The translations under genes and the position numbers were made by a program. A model generated the notes under the pieces. It did not search any database, had not been told where the DNA came from, and saw nothing but the letters and a program-made list of their open reading frames with translations. Below, in pieces: positions 8,764-17,284 of a stretch of 64,000 nucleotides of DNA. The stretch's first letter is position 1; the number at the start of each line of letters is the position of its first letter. Source of the DNA: Antrihabitans stalagmiti. Its GTDB lineage: Bacteria; Actinomycetota; Actinomycetes; Mycobacteriales; Mycobacteriaceae. The stretch is taken from positions 1-64,000 of the forward strand of contig NZ_JAEMNV010000006.1 of assembly GCF_016482825.1 (NCBI RefSeq), in the 5' to 3' direction.

Positions 8764-9179
8764 ATTGGTGAGAATTGATCTGGCGAGAACGGTTCTGCCG
8801 CAACCTGATCTGCTGAGGAGTGCCCGCGCAGTCGGTCCAGTTCGCGGCGATCACGTTTGGTCGGCCGCCCGGCGCCGCGGTCGCGTTGCGGGATCGACGC
8901 GAGAACCTCACGGGGCGGCGGTGGCGGACTTCGGTCGATGATGCATTCCGCTGCGATCGGAGCGCCGACCCGTTTGGTCACGATGCGCACCACTTCGACG
9001 ATCCGCTCGGTGCCCGCGACACGCACCCGCACTTCGTCGCCGATTCGTACGGGGTGCGCCGCTTTGACCGAGACACCGTTGACGCGAACGTGGCCGGCGC
9101 GGGCGGCGGTCGCCGCGCTCGACCGCGTTTTGAAAAGCCGCACCGCCCACGTCCAACTGTCCACCCGTGCCGTCGTCAC
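8754..9179 (-). CDS. S4-domain RNA-binding protein, Hsp15-like
   Basis: 141-aa protein with an N-terminal S4 domain (about residues 5-65: RVDSWTWAVRLFKTRSSA, then GHVRVNGVSVK and RIGDEVRVRV). The tail is basic and low-complexity (IDRSPPPPPREV, GRPTKRDRRELDRLRG). Hsp15-type proteins bind free 50S subunits carrying nascent chains and help rescue stalled ribosomes. Most S4 residues that contact RNA look intact. It lies 9 bp downstream of the permease gene on the same strand and may be read through from that operon, but it also has its own TAACCT hexamer 6 nt before the GTG start, consistent with a leaderless transcript. Confidence 0.85.
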   Translation of the reverse strand: MTTARVDSWTWAVRLFKTRSSAATAARAGHVRVNGVSVKAAHPVRIGDEVRVRVAGTERIVEVVRIVTKRVGAPIAAECIIDRSPPPPPREVLASIPQRDRGAGRPTKRDRRELDRLRGHSSADQVAAEPFSPDQFSPIQE

Positions 9180-9185
9180 GAAACC

Positions 9186-9191
9186 AGGTTA
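9186..9191 (-). promoter_or_regulatory. -10 hexamer of leaderless S4-domain gene
   Basis: TAACCT (minus strand) lies 6 nt before the GTG start at 9179. No Shine-Dalgarno is present, so a leaderless transcript is inferred. Confidence 0.4.
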
Positions 9192-10796
9192 GGCGACCTC
9201 GTCCTGTACGACCTCGGGTGGCGTCTTGGCCGACGGCAACAGTGCGTATGCAGCACACACGATCGCGAACAACACGTACCCGAGCGCGACAGTCGGGTTG
9301 GCGGCCCACGCGACGGATTCACCGTGGATCAGTCCGATGAACGAGAGGACGGCTCCGACCGCGGCGGCGATCGCCGCGTACACGAGCTTCTTGTCGAGGA
9401 TGAAGGTGACGATGGTGCCGAGAACCAGTCCAGTGAGCACCGCACCTTCGCCGAGTGTCTTCAAGCCGTCGTAGACGACTCCGGCGTTGCCGAGCGCTTC
9501 GCTGCCGACCTTGTCAGCCGTCGTGCCCGCTGCGGCAAGTGCATTGTCGACCAATCCGCTCGCCCATTGCGCGAGGTTCGGTAGGAGTGCCGCGACCACC
9601 GCGACAGCATGCAGTTTCGGTACGGCTTGGAAGGCCTGGGCGCCGATCAGCAGACCGATGTAGAGCAGAATCGGGACGATCGCAGGGATGGGCAGAATCG
9701 TCGCGAGTACGCCGAAAAGCCCTAGGAAGCAGAACAATCCGATGACGGAGCCGCTGGCGAGCGAGTAGCCGATCCGACCGCCCGCGTCCTTCCAGCCGGG
9801 GTGCCCGATGTAGACGGCCGGCGGAAACGGCGAACCGAAAGCAGCACCGACGACCGCGCCGGCGCCGTCGGCGAGCAGGACACTGCGCAGGTTGTAGTCG
9901 TCACCTGCTGCTGCGGCACTCTCCACGTTGCTCATCGCTTCGGTGAAGTTGTAGATGCCCAACGGGATTGCGGTTCCTAGCAGTGGCGCAAGGTCACCGA
10001 GGCCGGAGAAGAGCATGTCGAGGCGCAGGTCGGGGAGCCCGATCGCGATGTCACGCACTGCCGCGGACACATCGGGAGCGGACATGTAGCCGCCGATCCA
10101 CCCGATCGCCGTGCCGATCAGCAATGCGGCCAAGCCGACCGGAATATTGCCTGGCAGCTTCACATTCGTGAAGAAGCCGATCAGGATGATCGCGAGTACA
10201 GGGAGACCGATCCAGGCGACTTCCCACATCTGCGCTGCCGGTCGCATCGAGATGAAGGTGATCGAGATTCCTGCGAGCGTGCCGAGCATTGCGGCGCGCG
10301 GGGTGAGCTTGCGAATGTAGGGACCGACGAATGCGCCGATCATCACGATGACGCCGATCATAAACGCCCATGCCAGCCCGGCCTGCCACGCCGCGGTGGG
10401 GTCGTTCGTCGCCAGATACACCGGCAGCATGACGACGAAGACGACGATGAACATGTGCGGAACGCTTGGTCCGTACGGTAATGCCGTTACGTCGGTGCGG
10501 TTTTCGCGCTTGGCAAGTCTGCGGGCAAGCAGCGTGTAGTAGAGGTTGCCGAGTATCAATGCGATACCGAGCGCGGGTAGGACCGTGCCGAACACGTCGT
10601 CGCCGGGAAGTTTCACTACTCCGGTCATCAGCACCGTCAGCGTCAGGACGTTGACGAGGATGTTGAAGCCGAGGCCGAAGAAGGCGTTGGTGTCGCCGCG
10701 CGTCCACCACGGCAGCGCCTTGACGGATGCCGGCGGTGGGGTCGGCGGCGTTGTGTCGGAGGGAGATTCGGACGGGGTGTCTACATCTGTACTCAT
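9189..10796 (-). CDS. NCS2-like permease linked to biuret/allophanate genes
   Basis: 535-aa integral membrane protein with about 12-14 hydrophobic helices. It resembles the xanthine/uracil (NCS2/AzgA-like) permease superfamily: WWTRGDTNAFFGLGFNILVN at the start, then ALPYGPSVPHMF and GIYNFTEAMSNVESA typical of purine-type permeases. A Pro/Ser/Thr-rich cytoplasmic tail fills residues 1-25. It is last of the three structural genes after the allophanate and biuret hydrolases, 12 bp from the latter, with GAAGGGA before its ATG. Co-transcription suggests that it imports biuret, cyanurate or another ring or ureide nitrogen source; substrate specificity is inferred from context only. Confidence 0.8.
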   Translation of the reverse strand: MSTDVDTPSESPSDTTPPTPPPASVKALPWWTRGDTNAFFGLGFNILVNVLTLTVLMTGVVKLPGDDVFGTVLPALGIALILGNLYYTLLARRLAKRENRTDVTALPYGPSVPHMFIVVFVVMLPVYLATNDPTAAWQAGLAWAFMIGVIVMIGAFVGPYIRKLTPRAAMLGTLAGISITFISMRPAAQMWEVAWIGLPVLAIILIGFFTNVKLPGNIPVGLAALLIGTAIGWIGGYMSAPDVSAAVRDIAIGLPDLRLDMLFSGLGDLAPLLGTAIPLGIYNFTEAMSNVESAAAAGDDYNLRSVLLADGAGAVVGAAFGSPFPPAVYIGHPGWKDAGGRIGYSLASGSVIGLFCFLGLFGVLATILPIPAIVPILLYIGLLIGAQAFQAVPKLHAVAVVAALLPNLAQWASGLVDNALAAAGTTADKVGSEALGNAGVVYDGLKTLGEGAVLTGLVLGTIVTFILDKKLVYAAIAAAVGAVLSFIGLIHGESVAWAANPTVALGYVLFAIVCAAYALLPSAKTPPEVVQDEVA

Positions 10797-10808
10797 GACG
10801 GAATCCCT

Positions 10809-11522
10809 TCAGCTGGCTTGGCGGGTGGACGAGGCGGAAAACTCTGCGAGCGCGGCAAGTGCCGGTATCACAGCGGACGTGTCGGCGACCCACCCGAAGA
10901 TGCCGCCCTGCGCGCTGATCATGTCCAGACCGATCTTCTGAAAGTCCGGGAAATACGAACCGACGCAATCGGATACGACGAGGCACTCGTAGCCTCTGTC
11001 GTTCGCCTCACGCACCGTCGTGTGCACACATACCTCGGTGGTGACTCCGGTGACCAGAAGTTGGGTAATGTCCTCGGCGACAAGCACATCCTGCAGAGAC
11101 GTCGCGTAGAACGCGCCCTTGCCCGGCTTGTCGATGACGACCTCACCGTCGATCGGAGCGAGTTCGTCGACGATGTCGTGGCCGTACTCGCCGCGAATCA
11201 GGATGCGCCCGAACGCACCTGGGTCGCCGATGCGCTGTGACGGGTTACCGCGCGCGAGTTTCGCAGGAGGGCAGTCGGAGAGGTCGGGTTCGTGGCCCTC
11301 CCGGGTGTGCACAACGAGGATGCCTGCCGCTCGTGCCGCGGCGAGGAGGTCGGTCAGCGGACCGACCACCTGTTGCAGCAACGCGACGTCGTTGCCGAGG
11401 CTTTCGCCGAAACCGCCGGGCAGCAAAAAGTCTCGCTGCATGTCGATGACGATCAGTGCGGTCGCGCCCGGCGTCAGGGTGAACGGTGACGGACGAGCGG
11501 ACGAAACGGTCGGGGTATTCAC
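10809..11522 (-). CDS. biuH: Biuret amidohydrolase (isochorismatase-like cysteine hydrolase)
   Basis: 237-aa cysteine hydrolase of the isochorismatase fold. The triad is visible: Asp in [10 protein letters not shown] (about residue 27), Lys in [11 protein letters not shown] (about 133) and the nucleophile Cys in [18 protein letters not shown] (about 167). [17 protein letters not shown] and [16 protein letters not shown] match the biuret hydrolase subgroup, which converts biuret to allophanate and ammonia. Its GTG start overlaps the stop of the allophanate hydrolase gene by 4 bp (GTGA), implying coupled translation and consecutive pathway steps. A general isochorismatase-like amidase of other specificity is the alternative. 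Confidence 0.8.
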   Translation of the reverse strand: MNTPTVSSARPSPFTLTPGATALIVIDMQRDFLLPGGFGESLGNDVALLQQVVGPLTDLLAAARAAGILVVHTREGHEPDLSDCPPAKLARGNPSQRIGDPGAFGRILIRGEYGHDIVDELAPIDGEVVIDKPGKGAFYATSLQDVLVAEDITQLLVTGVTTEVCVHTTVREANDRGYECLVVSDCVGSYFPDFQKIGLDMISAQGGIFGWVADTSAVIPALAALAEFSASSTRQAS

Positions 11523-12949
11523 AGTTGCTCCTCTAGCGTGTAGGTGGATTGCGAAAGTGGCTCGTGGGCAAGCTCATCGGAGTGACTGCGCGGCTCGTCG
11601 AGCAGTTGTGCGGCAACCTGCAGCACCGTGTCGTCGGACAGGGCCGGCCCGAGCACCATCACGCTCACGGGTCGGCCGTCGGCCGTAAGTCCCATCGGCA
11701 CAGCCACACCGACGAGGTCGAGCAGGTTTCCGAAATGTGTGTAGTGCCCGAGTACGGTGTTGCATTCGATCGGCCGAGCAAGTACTTCGTCGACGGTGAA
11801 CGTCGTGCCGATCGTGGGCAGGACCAGAACGTCCATGTCTCGCCACCCACGCCCGACCTCGGCTCGTAGTTCCTGCAGTCGTTGCTGGGCTCGGAATGCA
11901 TCGACAGCCGTGTACTTTTCGCCGCTGCGCAGGATGTCGCGAACGACGGGATGGATCGAATCCGGTTGTGCGGCAAGGAAGTCGGCGAACTCGACGAGGC
12001 GTTCGGCGACCCATGGCCCCTGGTAGAGGAGCGCACCCGCATCGAGAAAGGGTCCGAGGCCGACTGCGACCGTCGTCGCTGCGCTGCGCAGAATCTTCTT
12101 GCGAATCGCGAAATGTGCTGCCGCCATGGACTCGTCGCCGAAGAATTCGAGATCTGTTGCGTCGGGGAGGCCGATCCGAATCGGTGTGCCGCCGTAGGAG
12201 GGTCCGCGTGATCGACTCCACGAATCGTTGTCGTCGAGTCCGGCAAGCACGTCGAAGGTGCGGTCGACGTCTTCGATGCAGCCCGCCATCACGGTGATGC
12301 AGTCCAGCGACTTGCAGGCCGGAACCAAGCCGACGGTGCTGATCACGCCGCGTGACGGTTTGAAGCCGACCACGCCGTTGAGCGCGGCAGGTACTCGACC
12401 GGATCCGGCGGTATCGGTTGCGACGCAGAACGGGACTTGACCGAGAGCTACGGCGAGTGCCGAGCCCGAACTCGAACCACCGGAAATCATGTTGTCGCCG
12501 TACACACTTCGAGGAATCGGGTACGGCGTTCGGGTGCCGTTGAGCCCGGTCGCGAACTGATCGAGACTGGTCTTTCCGACGTACAGCGCGCCTGCTGCCA
12601 GCAGTCGCGCCACCGCGGGTGCAGTCTCTTCGGCCGTGTAGGCGAAGTCGGGACAGGCGAGCGTGGTCGGCACGCCTGCCACGTCGATGCTGTCCTTCAC
12701 TCCGAAGGGCACACCGTAGAGCGGGAGGGCTCGCGCGCCGGGGCGTGCTTCGATTTCACGCGCCGCAGCGAGCAGTCGATCGCGTGGCACCACCGATATC
12801 CAGGTGCCGTCGTCGCCGCGCGCTTCGATCGCGTCGGCGACCCGCATCGCGGTCTTGACGGGCGAGCCCGAGCCGCTTGCGTGCGAGTCCACGATCTCCG
12901 CGACCGACGGCCCGAGCACAGGTCCAGTTCCGCATGCAGAAAAAGTCAT
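11519..12949 (-). CDS. atzF: Allophanate hydrolase, amidase domain only
   Basis: 476-aa amidase-signature enzyme. The Ser-cisSer-Lys triad is present: Lys in [18 protein letters not shown], the glycine-rich SGGSSSGSA loop, and Ser in [14 protein letters not shown]. The sequence [15 protein letters not shown] is typical of allophanate hydrolases (AtzF/DUR2), which split allophanate to ammonia and carbon dioxide. Characterised AtzF is about 605 aa with an extra C-terminal domain acting on the N-carboxyurea product; this protein stops after the amidase domain. The neighbouring biuret hydrolase supports the substrate. No ribosome site precedes the ATG; a candidate regulator operator lies just upstream. 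Confidence 0.82.
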   Translation of the reverse strand: MTFSACGTGPVLGPSVAEIVDSHASGSGSPVKTAMRVADAIEARGDDGTWISVVPRDRLLAAAREIEARPGARALPLYGVPFGVKDSIDVAGVPTTLACPDFAYTAEETAPAVARLLAAGALYVGKTSLDQFATGLNGTRTPYPIPRSVYGDNMISGGSSSGSALAVALGQVPFCVATDTAGSGRVPAALNGVVGFKPSRGVISTVGLVPACKSLDCITVMAGCIEDVDRTFDVLAGLDDNDSWSRSRGPSYGGTPIRIGLPDATDLEFFGDESMAAAHFAIRKKILRSAATTVAVGLGPFLDAGALLYQGPWVAERLVEFADFLAAQPDSIHPVVRDILRSGEKYTAVDAFRAQQRLQELRAEVGRGWRDMDVLVLPTIGTTFTVDEVLARPIECNTVLGHYTHFGNLLDLVGVAVPMGLTADGRPVSVMVLGPALSDDTVLQVAAQLLDEPRSHSDELAHEPLSQSTYTLEEQL

Positions 12950-12950
12950 G

Positions 12951-12967
12951 CTGTCGATTGTCGACAG
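12951..12967 (-). promoter_or_regulatory. Candidate GntR operator upstream of allophanate hydrolase
   Basis: CTGTCGA-TTG-TCGACAG is a perfect 7-bp inverted repeat beginning 2 bases upstream of the allophanate hydrolase ATG. Its segment ATTGTCGACAG (12957-12967) recurs exactly at the start of the neighbouring gntR gene. The core resembles the ATTGTnnACAAT pattern reported for VanR/FCD-type GntR regulators. Confidence 0.6.
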
Positions 12968-13006
12968 AATGCGTGGCGTCCCTGGAACGCTTACGTGTCG
13001 ATTGTG

Positions 13007-13675
13007 TTATCCGAGCTCGAGGTAGGACAACTCGCCGTGGTGCTCGACCGCAGCGACCGCACGGTCGACGTCGTTGGCTTCCAGAGCCTCGAGGATCGCG
13101 AGGTGTCTGCGAATGCCGTCCTGCGGATCGTGGCGCCGCGCTTCCTCGCGCAAATTGATGGCCATCGGAAGCTGCAGCTTCAGCAGCACGGGCTCGAGGG
13201 CGATTTCGAGCTGGCGATTGTCGGCCAAACCGACGACCGCGGCGTGAAAACGTCGATGGGCGTCGTCCTTGGCCAGCTCGTCGCCGTGTTCGCCATGGTG
13301 TTCCATCTCCGCCAGGGCAGTCCGGATGCGCGCGAGGGGATCGACCTCGGCGTCCTGGGGCAGCGGTAGCGCCTTCTCGATCGCGTACCGCTCAAGCAGG
13401 TGCCGGAGGTCGTAGAGCTGCAGGATGTCGGTCGGTGACCAGGTTGCAACACGTGATCCGCGCCGGGGGAGATGCTCGACCAGACCCTGCTGACCGAGCA
13501 GTCGCAAAGCTTCGCGCAGTGGCGCTCGGCTGATGCCCAATCTGCCGCACAGCTGCTCTTCGATGATGCGCTCGCCGGGCTCGAGGGCGCCGCTGAGAAT
13601 CTCGTCGCGGACCCGCATTGCTGCGAGTTCGACGAGACTCATCGGGAGCGACTCGCGTGATTCCGGCATGGCCAT
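13007..13675 (-). CDS. GntR-family (FCD) regulator of the biuret/allophanate operon
   Basis: 222-aa repressor-type regulator. The N-terminal winged helix spans about residues 12-75 (MRVRDEILSGALEPGERIIE, then GISRAPLREALRLLGQQGLV). The C-terminal FCD ligand domain spans about 85-215, with metal-site residues in DDAHRRFHAAVVGLADN and GIRRHLAILEALEA. It is 57 bp upstream of the allophanate hydrolase gene on the same strand and probably heads the operon. The ATG at 13675 was chosen because an open frame upstream lacks domain sequence and a TAGACT -10 element sits 7 nt before it. An 11-bp motif overlapping its start is repeated before the hydrolase gene, suggesting autoregulation plus operon control by a ureide-type ligand. 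Confidence 0.85.
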   Translation of the reverse strand: MAMPESRESLPMSLVELAAMRVRDEILSGALEPGERIIEEQLCGRLGISRAPLREALRLLGQQGLVEHLPRRGSRVATWSPTDILQLYDLRHLLERYAIEKALPLPQDAEVDPLARIRTALAEMEHHGEHGDELAKDDAHRRFHAAVVGLADNRQLEIALEPVLLKLQLPMAINLREEARRHDPQDGIRRHLAILEALEANDVDRAVAAVEHHGELSYLELG

Positions 13676-13684
13676 TGTCGACAG
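13674..13684 (-). promoter_or_regulatory. Candidate GntR operator over its own start
   Basis: ATTGTCGACAG, identical to the copy at 12957-12967, contains the 8-bp palindrome TGTCGACA. It overlaps both the TAGACT -10 hexamer and the start codon of gntR, the position expected of a repressor site. Confidence 0.6.
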
Positions 13685-13688
13685 TCTA
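13683..13688 (-). promoter_or_regulatory. -10 hexamer of leaderless gntR
   Basis: TAGACT (minus strand) ends 7 nt before the ATG at 13675, placing the predicted transcription start at the start codon. Confidence 0.5.
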
Positions 13689-13741
13689 CGAAAATTCTGT
13701 CGGTGCGCTCGGTATGGCCGGGCCGCGCCGACTCCCGCGAG

Positions 13742-13747
13742 TAGGCT
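13742..13747 (+). promoter_or_regulatory. -10 hexamer of leaderless VOC gene
   Basis: TAGGCT lies 6 nt before the ATG at 13754 with no Shine-Dalgarno between them. Confidence 0.45.
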
Positions 13748-13753
13748 CGGCCG

Positions 13754-14128
13754 ATGCTCGGACGCATCGACGAAGTGGTCTTCGATTGCACGGAGCCGTT
13801 GCTCCTTGCCACCTTCTGGTCGACCGTGCTCGGCGGTGATCCGGTGCGTCGCAGCGACTCCTGGGCCTACGTCGATCCGCCGGGGTGGACCAGGTTGGCG
13901 TTCCAGCGGGTGCCCGAAGCCAAAGCGGTGAAGAACAGGGTCCACCTGGACGTCCTTGTCGACGACATCGGCGTGGCTACCTCAGCTGCAATAACTATGG
14001 GCGCCGTCGCGGTCGGCGGGGTCGTGTCCGACACGGCGGGCAGCTTTCAGGTGCTGCTCGACCCCGAAGGTAACGAGTGGTGCGTCGTCCGTCCGCCGGA
14101 CCCGGGTCTGCAGGCGAGCCAGGAGTAG
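13754..14128 (+). CDS. VOC superfamily (glyoxalase-like) protein
   Basis: 124-aa protein of the vicinal oxygen chelate fold, glyoxalase_6 type. Two beta-alpha-beta repeats are visible: RIDEVVFDCTEPLLLATFWSTVLGG (residues 4-28) and NRVHLDVLVDD through SFQVLLDPEGNEWCVV (about 62-112). The terminal DPEGNEWCVV is a family signature carrying a metal-ligand Glu. The reaction is unknown; many members bind small molecules for resistance or detoxification. The leaderless-type TAGGCT element fixes the start. The final 147 bp overlap the end of the convergent acyltransferase gene. Confidence 0.8.
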   Translation: MLGRIDEVVFDCTEPLLLATFWSTVLGGDPVRRSDSWAYVDPPGWTRLAFQRVPEAKAVKNRVHLDVLVDDIGVATSAAITMGAVAVGGVVSDTAGSFQVLLDPEGNEWCVVRPPDPGLQASQE

Positions 14129-15400
14129 GAATGCGGCCGCGGCGCCCGTGCACCACACGCCAGGGCCTGCGAGTCCCCATTTGGCAGCAAGCAGATTGGC
14201 GAGACCTGCGCAGATCACGACGGCGCCGACCACGATATTGCGGACGCCACCGACCTCGGCGACCGCGTCGTCCCACCGATCGATCGGCCGGTTCTCCAGC
14301 GGCTGCAGCAGTACGAACAGCCCAGCGGTCGTCGCAGCGAACGCCACGAGTTGGGCGAGGAGCAGCGTGCCGAATCCCGGCTGCGTCGGCGTCGAACGGT
14401 CATGTCCGAGAACGTGACTGACCGCGCTCACGATCAAGAGCGCGGGCATGTGCCAGAGGTAGAGCGTCATGGCGCCCCGGTTGCCGATCGCAACGAACCA
14501 CCACAATCGAGCGTGCCGCATGGCGCGTGCGCACCACGGTGCCGCGACGACGAACAGACACGACAGCACGATGGTGTGCCCGGCGAGCAGTAGCGACGGG
14601 GGCGTCATGTTCGACAGTTGCTGACCTGGAATCGTCACCAGGCTCACGTCGTAGGGTCCGGCGGTCACGAGCACGACGTCGAAACCGAGTGCAGCAGTGG
14701 CGATCCGCAGTGCCCAACGGCGGGCCAGTAGTCCGCGAACGTAGCCGACACCGAGCGCCGCCGGGATGAGCCACACGAGAATATTGACGTAGCCGATCAT
14801 CATCGGGCCACCGTTGAGCCGAACCGCGTCGATCAGTGCTGCTCCGCCGACGAGGCCGCCGACAACGAAGCCGAGCTGACTTGCGCGGGTAATGCGAGCC
14901 AGTGCCGGAACGAACGCGAGAACTACGACGTAAATGCCGATGAACCAGAGCAATTGGATGCTCAACCCCGCGACCGCGTTGTGTACATACTGTGGGACAA
15001 CAGGTTTCGCGGCAATCAACATGACGATCCACGCGGCAACGTAGAAGAAGACAGGTCGGTAGAGTCGCTGCGCGCGTCGCATGAGCCACGCGCCCCAGCC
15101 GGCACCGCGTCGCCACCCGAGTGCACCTGCGGCGGCGCCCGCGAAAAAGAACAGCGGAAGCACCTGCAGCAGCCACGTCGATGCTTGGAGCGCAAAGGAT
15201 TCGCTCAGCAGATTGCCGAAGATCAGGCTGTCCGGACCCACCGTCACAAGCAGCATGATGCCGTGTCCGGCAATCACAACGACCAACGAAAACAAGCGAA
15301 CGAAATCGAGCGACCGATCCCGCTGCGGTGGTGTGTTCGCCTCGACCTCCGCTGCACTCGGAAAGGGGGAGCGGATCGTCCGCGACTCGAAAGTTGGCAT
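13982..15400 (-). CDS. Membrane acyltransferase, acyltransferase-3 family
   Basis: 472-aa integral membrane protein. RDRSLDFVRLFSLVVVIAGHGIMLL (about residues 28-52) matches the first helix of acyltransferase-3 proteins, with a catalytic-type His in the helix. About ten further hydrophobic helices follow, including IWRHMPALLI-like LWHMPALLIVSAVSHVLG. The family O-acylates cell-surface polysaccharides, glycolipids or antibiotics; the acceptor here is unknown. The last helix ends near residue 430. The remaining charged tail (about 40 residues) is read entirely antisense to the VOC gene, a 147-bp convergent overlap that is unusually long and suggests the original stop was lost. Confidence 0.83.
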   Translation of the reverse strand: MPTFESRTIRSPFPSAAEVEANTPPQRDRSLDFVRLFSLVVVIAGHGIMLLVTVGPDSLIFGNLLSESFALQASTWLLQVLPLFFFAGAAAGALGWRRGAGWGAWLMRRAQRLYRPVFFYVAAWIVMLIAAKPVVPQYVHNAVAGLSIQLLWFIGIYVVVLAFVPALARITRASQLGFVVGGLVGGAALIDAVRLNGGPMMIGYVNILVWLIPAALGVGYVRGLLARRWALRIATAALGFDVVLVTAGPYDVSLVTIPGQQLSNMTPPSLLLAGHTIVLSCLFVVAAPWCARAMRHARLWWFVAIGNRGAMTLYLWHMPALLIVSAVSHVLGHDRSTPTQPGFGTLLLAQLVAFAATTAGLFVLLQPLENRPIDRWDDAVAEVGGVRNIVVGAVVICAGLANLLAAKWGLAGPGVWCTGAAAAFLLLARLQTRVRRTDDAPLVTFGVEQHLKAARRVGHDPADRDGAHSYCS

Positions 15401-15560
15401 GTCAACGACAGTGCCTTCACGTAGAGCGGCGTTGGAGAGGAGAACTACTCATCGAGTGTGAGTATTCGAGTCACCTGTCGAGTACGCACATTTGCGCGGC
15501 GAACCGCAGGTATCGTAGGTCCGTTGCTCGCAAGGATGCGATGGCGAAGGGGACCTGCAG

Positions 15561-16700
15561 ATGACCGAAACCGACCACGACTCGGCCGAGCCGACGACGG
15601 ACCGCGGACTGACGTGGATCAGCTACGGCGACTTCGGCTCTCGATTCTTCGACGATGCCGTCACGATCGATCGAATCACGGCCGCGATCGAGGGAATGGC
15701 CGGCAAAGGCATCAAGATCGGGCCTCTGCAGCTGGGGCCCGCTGGGCTCGCAGGGTTCGTCGCCGAGGGCAATGTCGGAGATCCGACCATCACCCGACAC
15801 GAGGGTAGCGAGGTCGCCTACGACCTGCTTGTCCCCGCATCGCTGGCCGTAGTCCTGCGACTCGGGCAGGAAATTCGAATACAGGTCGGTGTCGAGATCA
15901 AGCTGGTGCTGTCGGCGCGCGCGGCACGTCCGTTGCGCATCGTCATCGACATCCCGCGCATCACACACCGCGACGTGAAGCTCGTCGTCCGTGCCGAGGC
16001 GCTCGGCGCAGCATGGCAGTGGCTGCTGGAACCGATGGGCGAGGTGATTCGCCGTGAGGTCGCTACCAGGCTGAATGCGATGCTGTCGGAGAAGGATTCA
16101 CTCCGCGGCCGGATCTTCGATATCGCTGCCCGAATCAACGACGATCCCAAGGAGAACCTGGATCTGAACTTCACGTGGATGACCTACGAGGAGTTCGGCA
16201 CCGCGTTCTATCAGACCGCGATCACGCAGAAACGTATCGAAGACGGTGTCGCCGATCTCTCGGGTCGTGAGCTGACGATCGGTCCGCTGAAGGCTGGTCC
16301 GAAGAACATGGCGGAGGTCAACGCGACCGGCAACATCGGCACGCCGAAGGTCGCCAAACGTCCGGGCGACATCGTTGTCTTCGACGTACTCATCCCGGTG
16401 ACCCTCGACTTGACGATCGCGATGGGCCGCCAGAACCACTACACGGCTGAGATCGGCATACCGCTCGTGTTGACTGCTCGTGCGGCCGACTATCTGGTGA
16501 TCGTCGTCGACGTTCCGGCGCCCGAGGTGGATGCCATCAAGATCGACCTCAAGGCCAAGGGTCTCGGCGCTTCGATGCTCGGTGTGGTCGGCAACGTCAA
16601 GCGGGAGATCGCCGAACAGGTCGCTGCCGTCGTCGCCGAGGAAGTCGCCGACCAGAGTGGTCGTACGGTCGATGTTGCGGAGCGGATTGCCAGCGCCTGA
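15561..16700 (+). CDS. Internally duplicated protein of unknown function
   Basis: 379-aa soluble-looking protein made of two tandem copies of one domain of about 175 residues. Copy 1 begins LTWISYGDFGSRFFDDAVT (about residue 18) and copy 2 FTWMTYEEFGTAFYQTAIT (about 203). Each continues with RI-x(2)-AI/GV, a KIGPLQ/TIGPLK segment, a GNVG/GNIG turn, YDLLVP/FDVLIP, LVLSARAA/LVLTARAA, and VVDVPAP-like strands ending in a Glu/Arg-rich helix. No signal peptide is present. The alternating hydrophobic strands recall lipid-binding TULIP-like domains, but I cannot assign a family. AAGGGGA lies 8 nt before the ATG. Gene context gives no pathway. Confidence 0.75.
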   Translation: MTETDHDSAEPTTDRGLTWISYGDFGSRFFDDAVTIDRITAAIEGMAGKGIKIGPLQLGPAGLAGFVAEGNVGDPTITRHEGSEVAYDLLVPASLAVVLRLGQEIRIQVGVEIKLVLSARAARPLRIVIDIPRITHRDVKLVVRAEALGAAWQWLLEPMGEVIRREVATRLNAMLSEKDSLRGRIFDIAARINDDPKENLDLNFTWMTYEEFGTAFYQTAITQKRIEDGVADLSGRELTIGPLKAGPKNMAEVNATGNIGTPKVAKRPGDIVVFDVLIPVTLDLTIAMGRQNHYTAEIGIPLVLTARAADYLVIVVDVPAPEVDAIKIDLKAKGLGASMLGVVGNVKREIAEQVAAVVAEEVADQSGRTVDVAERIASA

Positions 16701-16737
16701 CCGGTTCGCCTGGTTCGACTACTCCGACTAATCCGGC

Positions 16738-17097
16738 CTACGCACTGTCGTCGGTTGGGCGTTTCTGGCGCTTGGCTTCGAGGCGCTGCTGTTCGGCGCG
16801 TTCACGGCAGCGGCGGAGGAATTCCGCGTCGTCCTCGGGGTTCTGCGCGACTGCCCGACCCGGTCGTTCGTACTCGACGTAGCTGCCTGCAGTCGGTCTG
16901 TCGTAGCGCCTGTCCGGGCCGACGGGTCGCCCGGCGACCAACCAGACGATCGAGCCGATGGTCGGAATCAGCAGCACGATCAGCAACCAGGCGAGCTTGG
17001 GCAGGTTGCGGACTTCGGTTTCGGGACAGGTGATCACGTCGACGATGCAGTAGATCCACAGCACCATCGTGATCAAGCCGAGTATTGCGTACGGCAT
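16738..17097 (-). CDS. PLDc_N domain membrane protein
   Basis: 119-aa membrane protein with two helices: residues about 4-24 (AILGLITMVLWIYCIVDVIT) and 37-57 (LAWLLIVLLIPTIGSIVWLV). The intervening and following sequence (LPKLAWLL... GSIVWLVAGRP) is the phospholipase D nuclease N-terminal (PLDc_N) signature found as a stand-alone domain in many actinobacteria. The rest is a charged, Arg/Glu-rich cytoplasmic tail ending in a coiled-coil-like RRCRERAEQQRLEAKRQK. No catalytic HKD motif is present. GGGGGG lies 8 nt before the ATG. The function of the stand-alone domain is not known. Confidence 0.8.
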   Translation of the reverse strand: MPYAILGLITMVLWIYCIVDVITCPETEVRNLPKLAWLLIVLLIPTIGSIVWLVAGRPVGPDRRYDRPTAGSYVEYERPGRAVAQNPEDDAEFLRRCRERAEQQRLEAKRQKRPTDDSA

Positions 17098-17284
17098 CGT
17101 GTTACCCCCCGGTGTGCGCGGCGTGCAGCCGCGCTAAGTGTGTTGTGTTTCCCGCCCGGCGACGAGATTACGCGAGAGCGCGACGATCACGAAGTCTTGT
17201 GACTGCTGAAACTCATGAGGTCAAAGTTTCTCGAGTGTCTAGCGGCGTCAGAGTTAGTGTGGTGAAATATGTAAACGATCGAAG

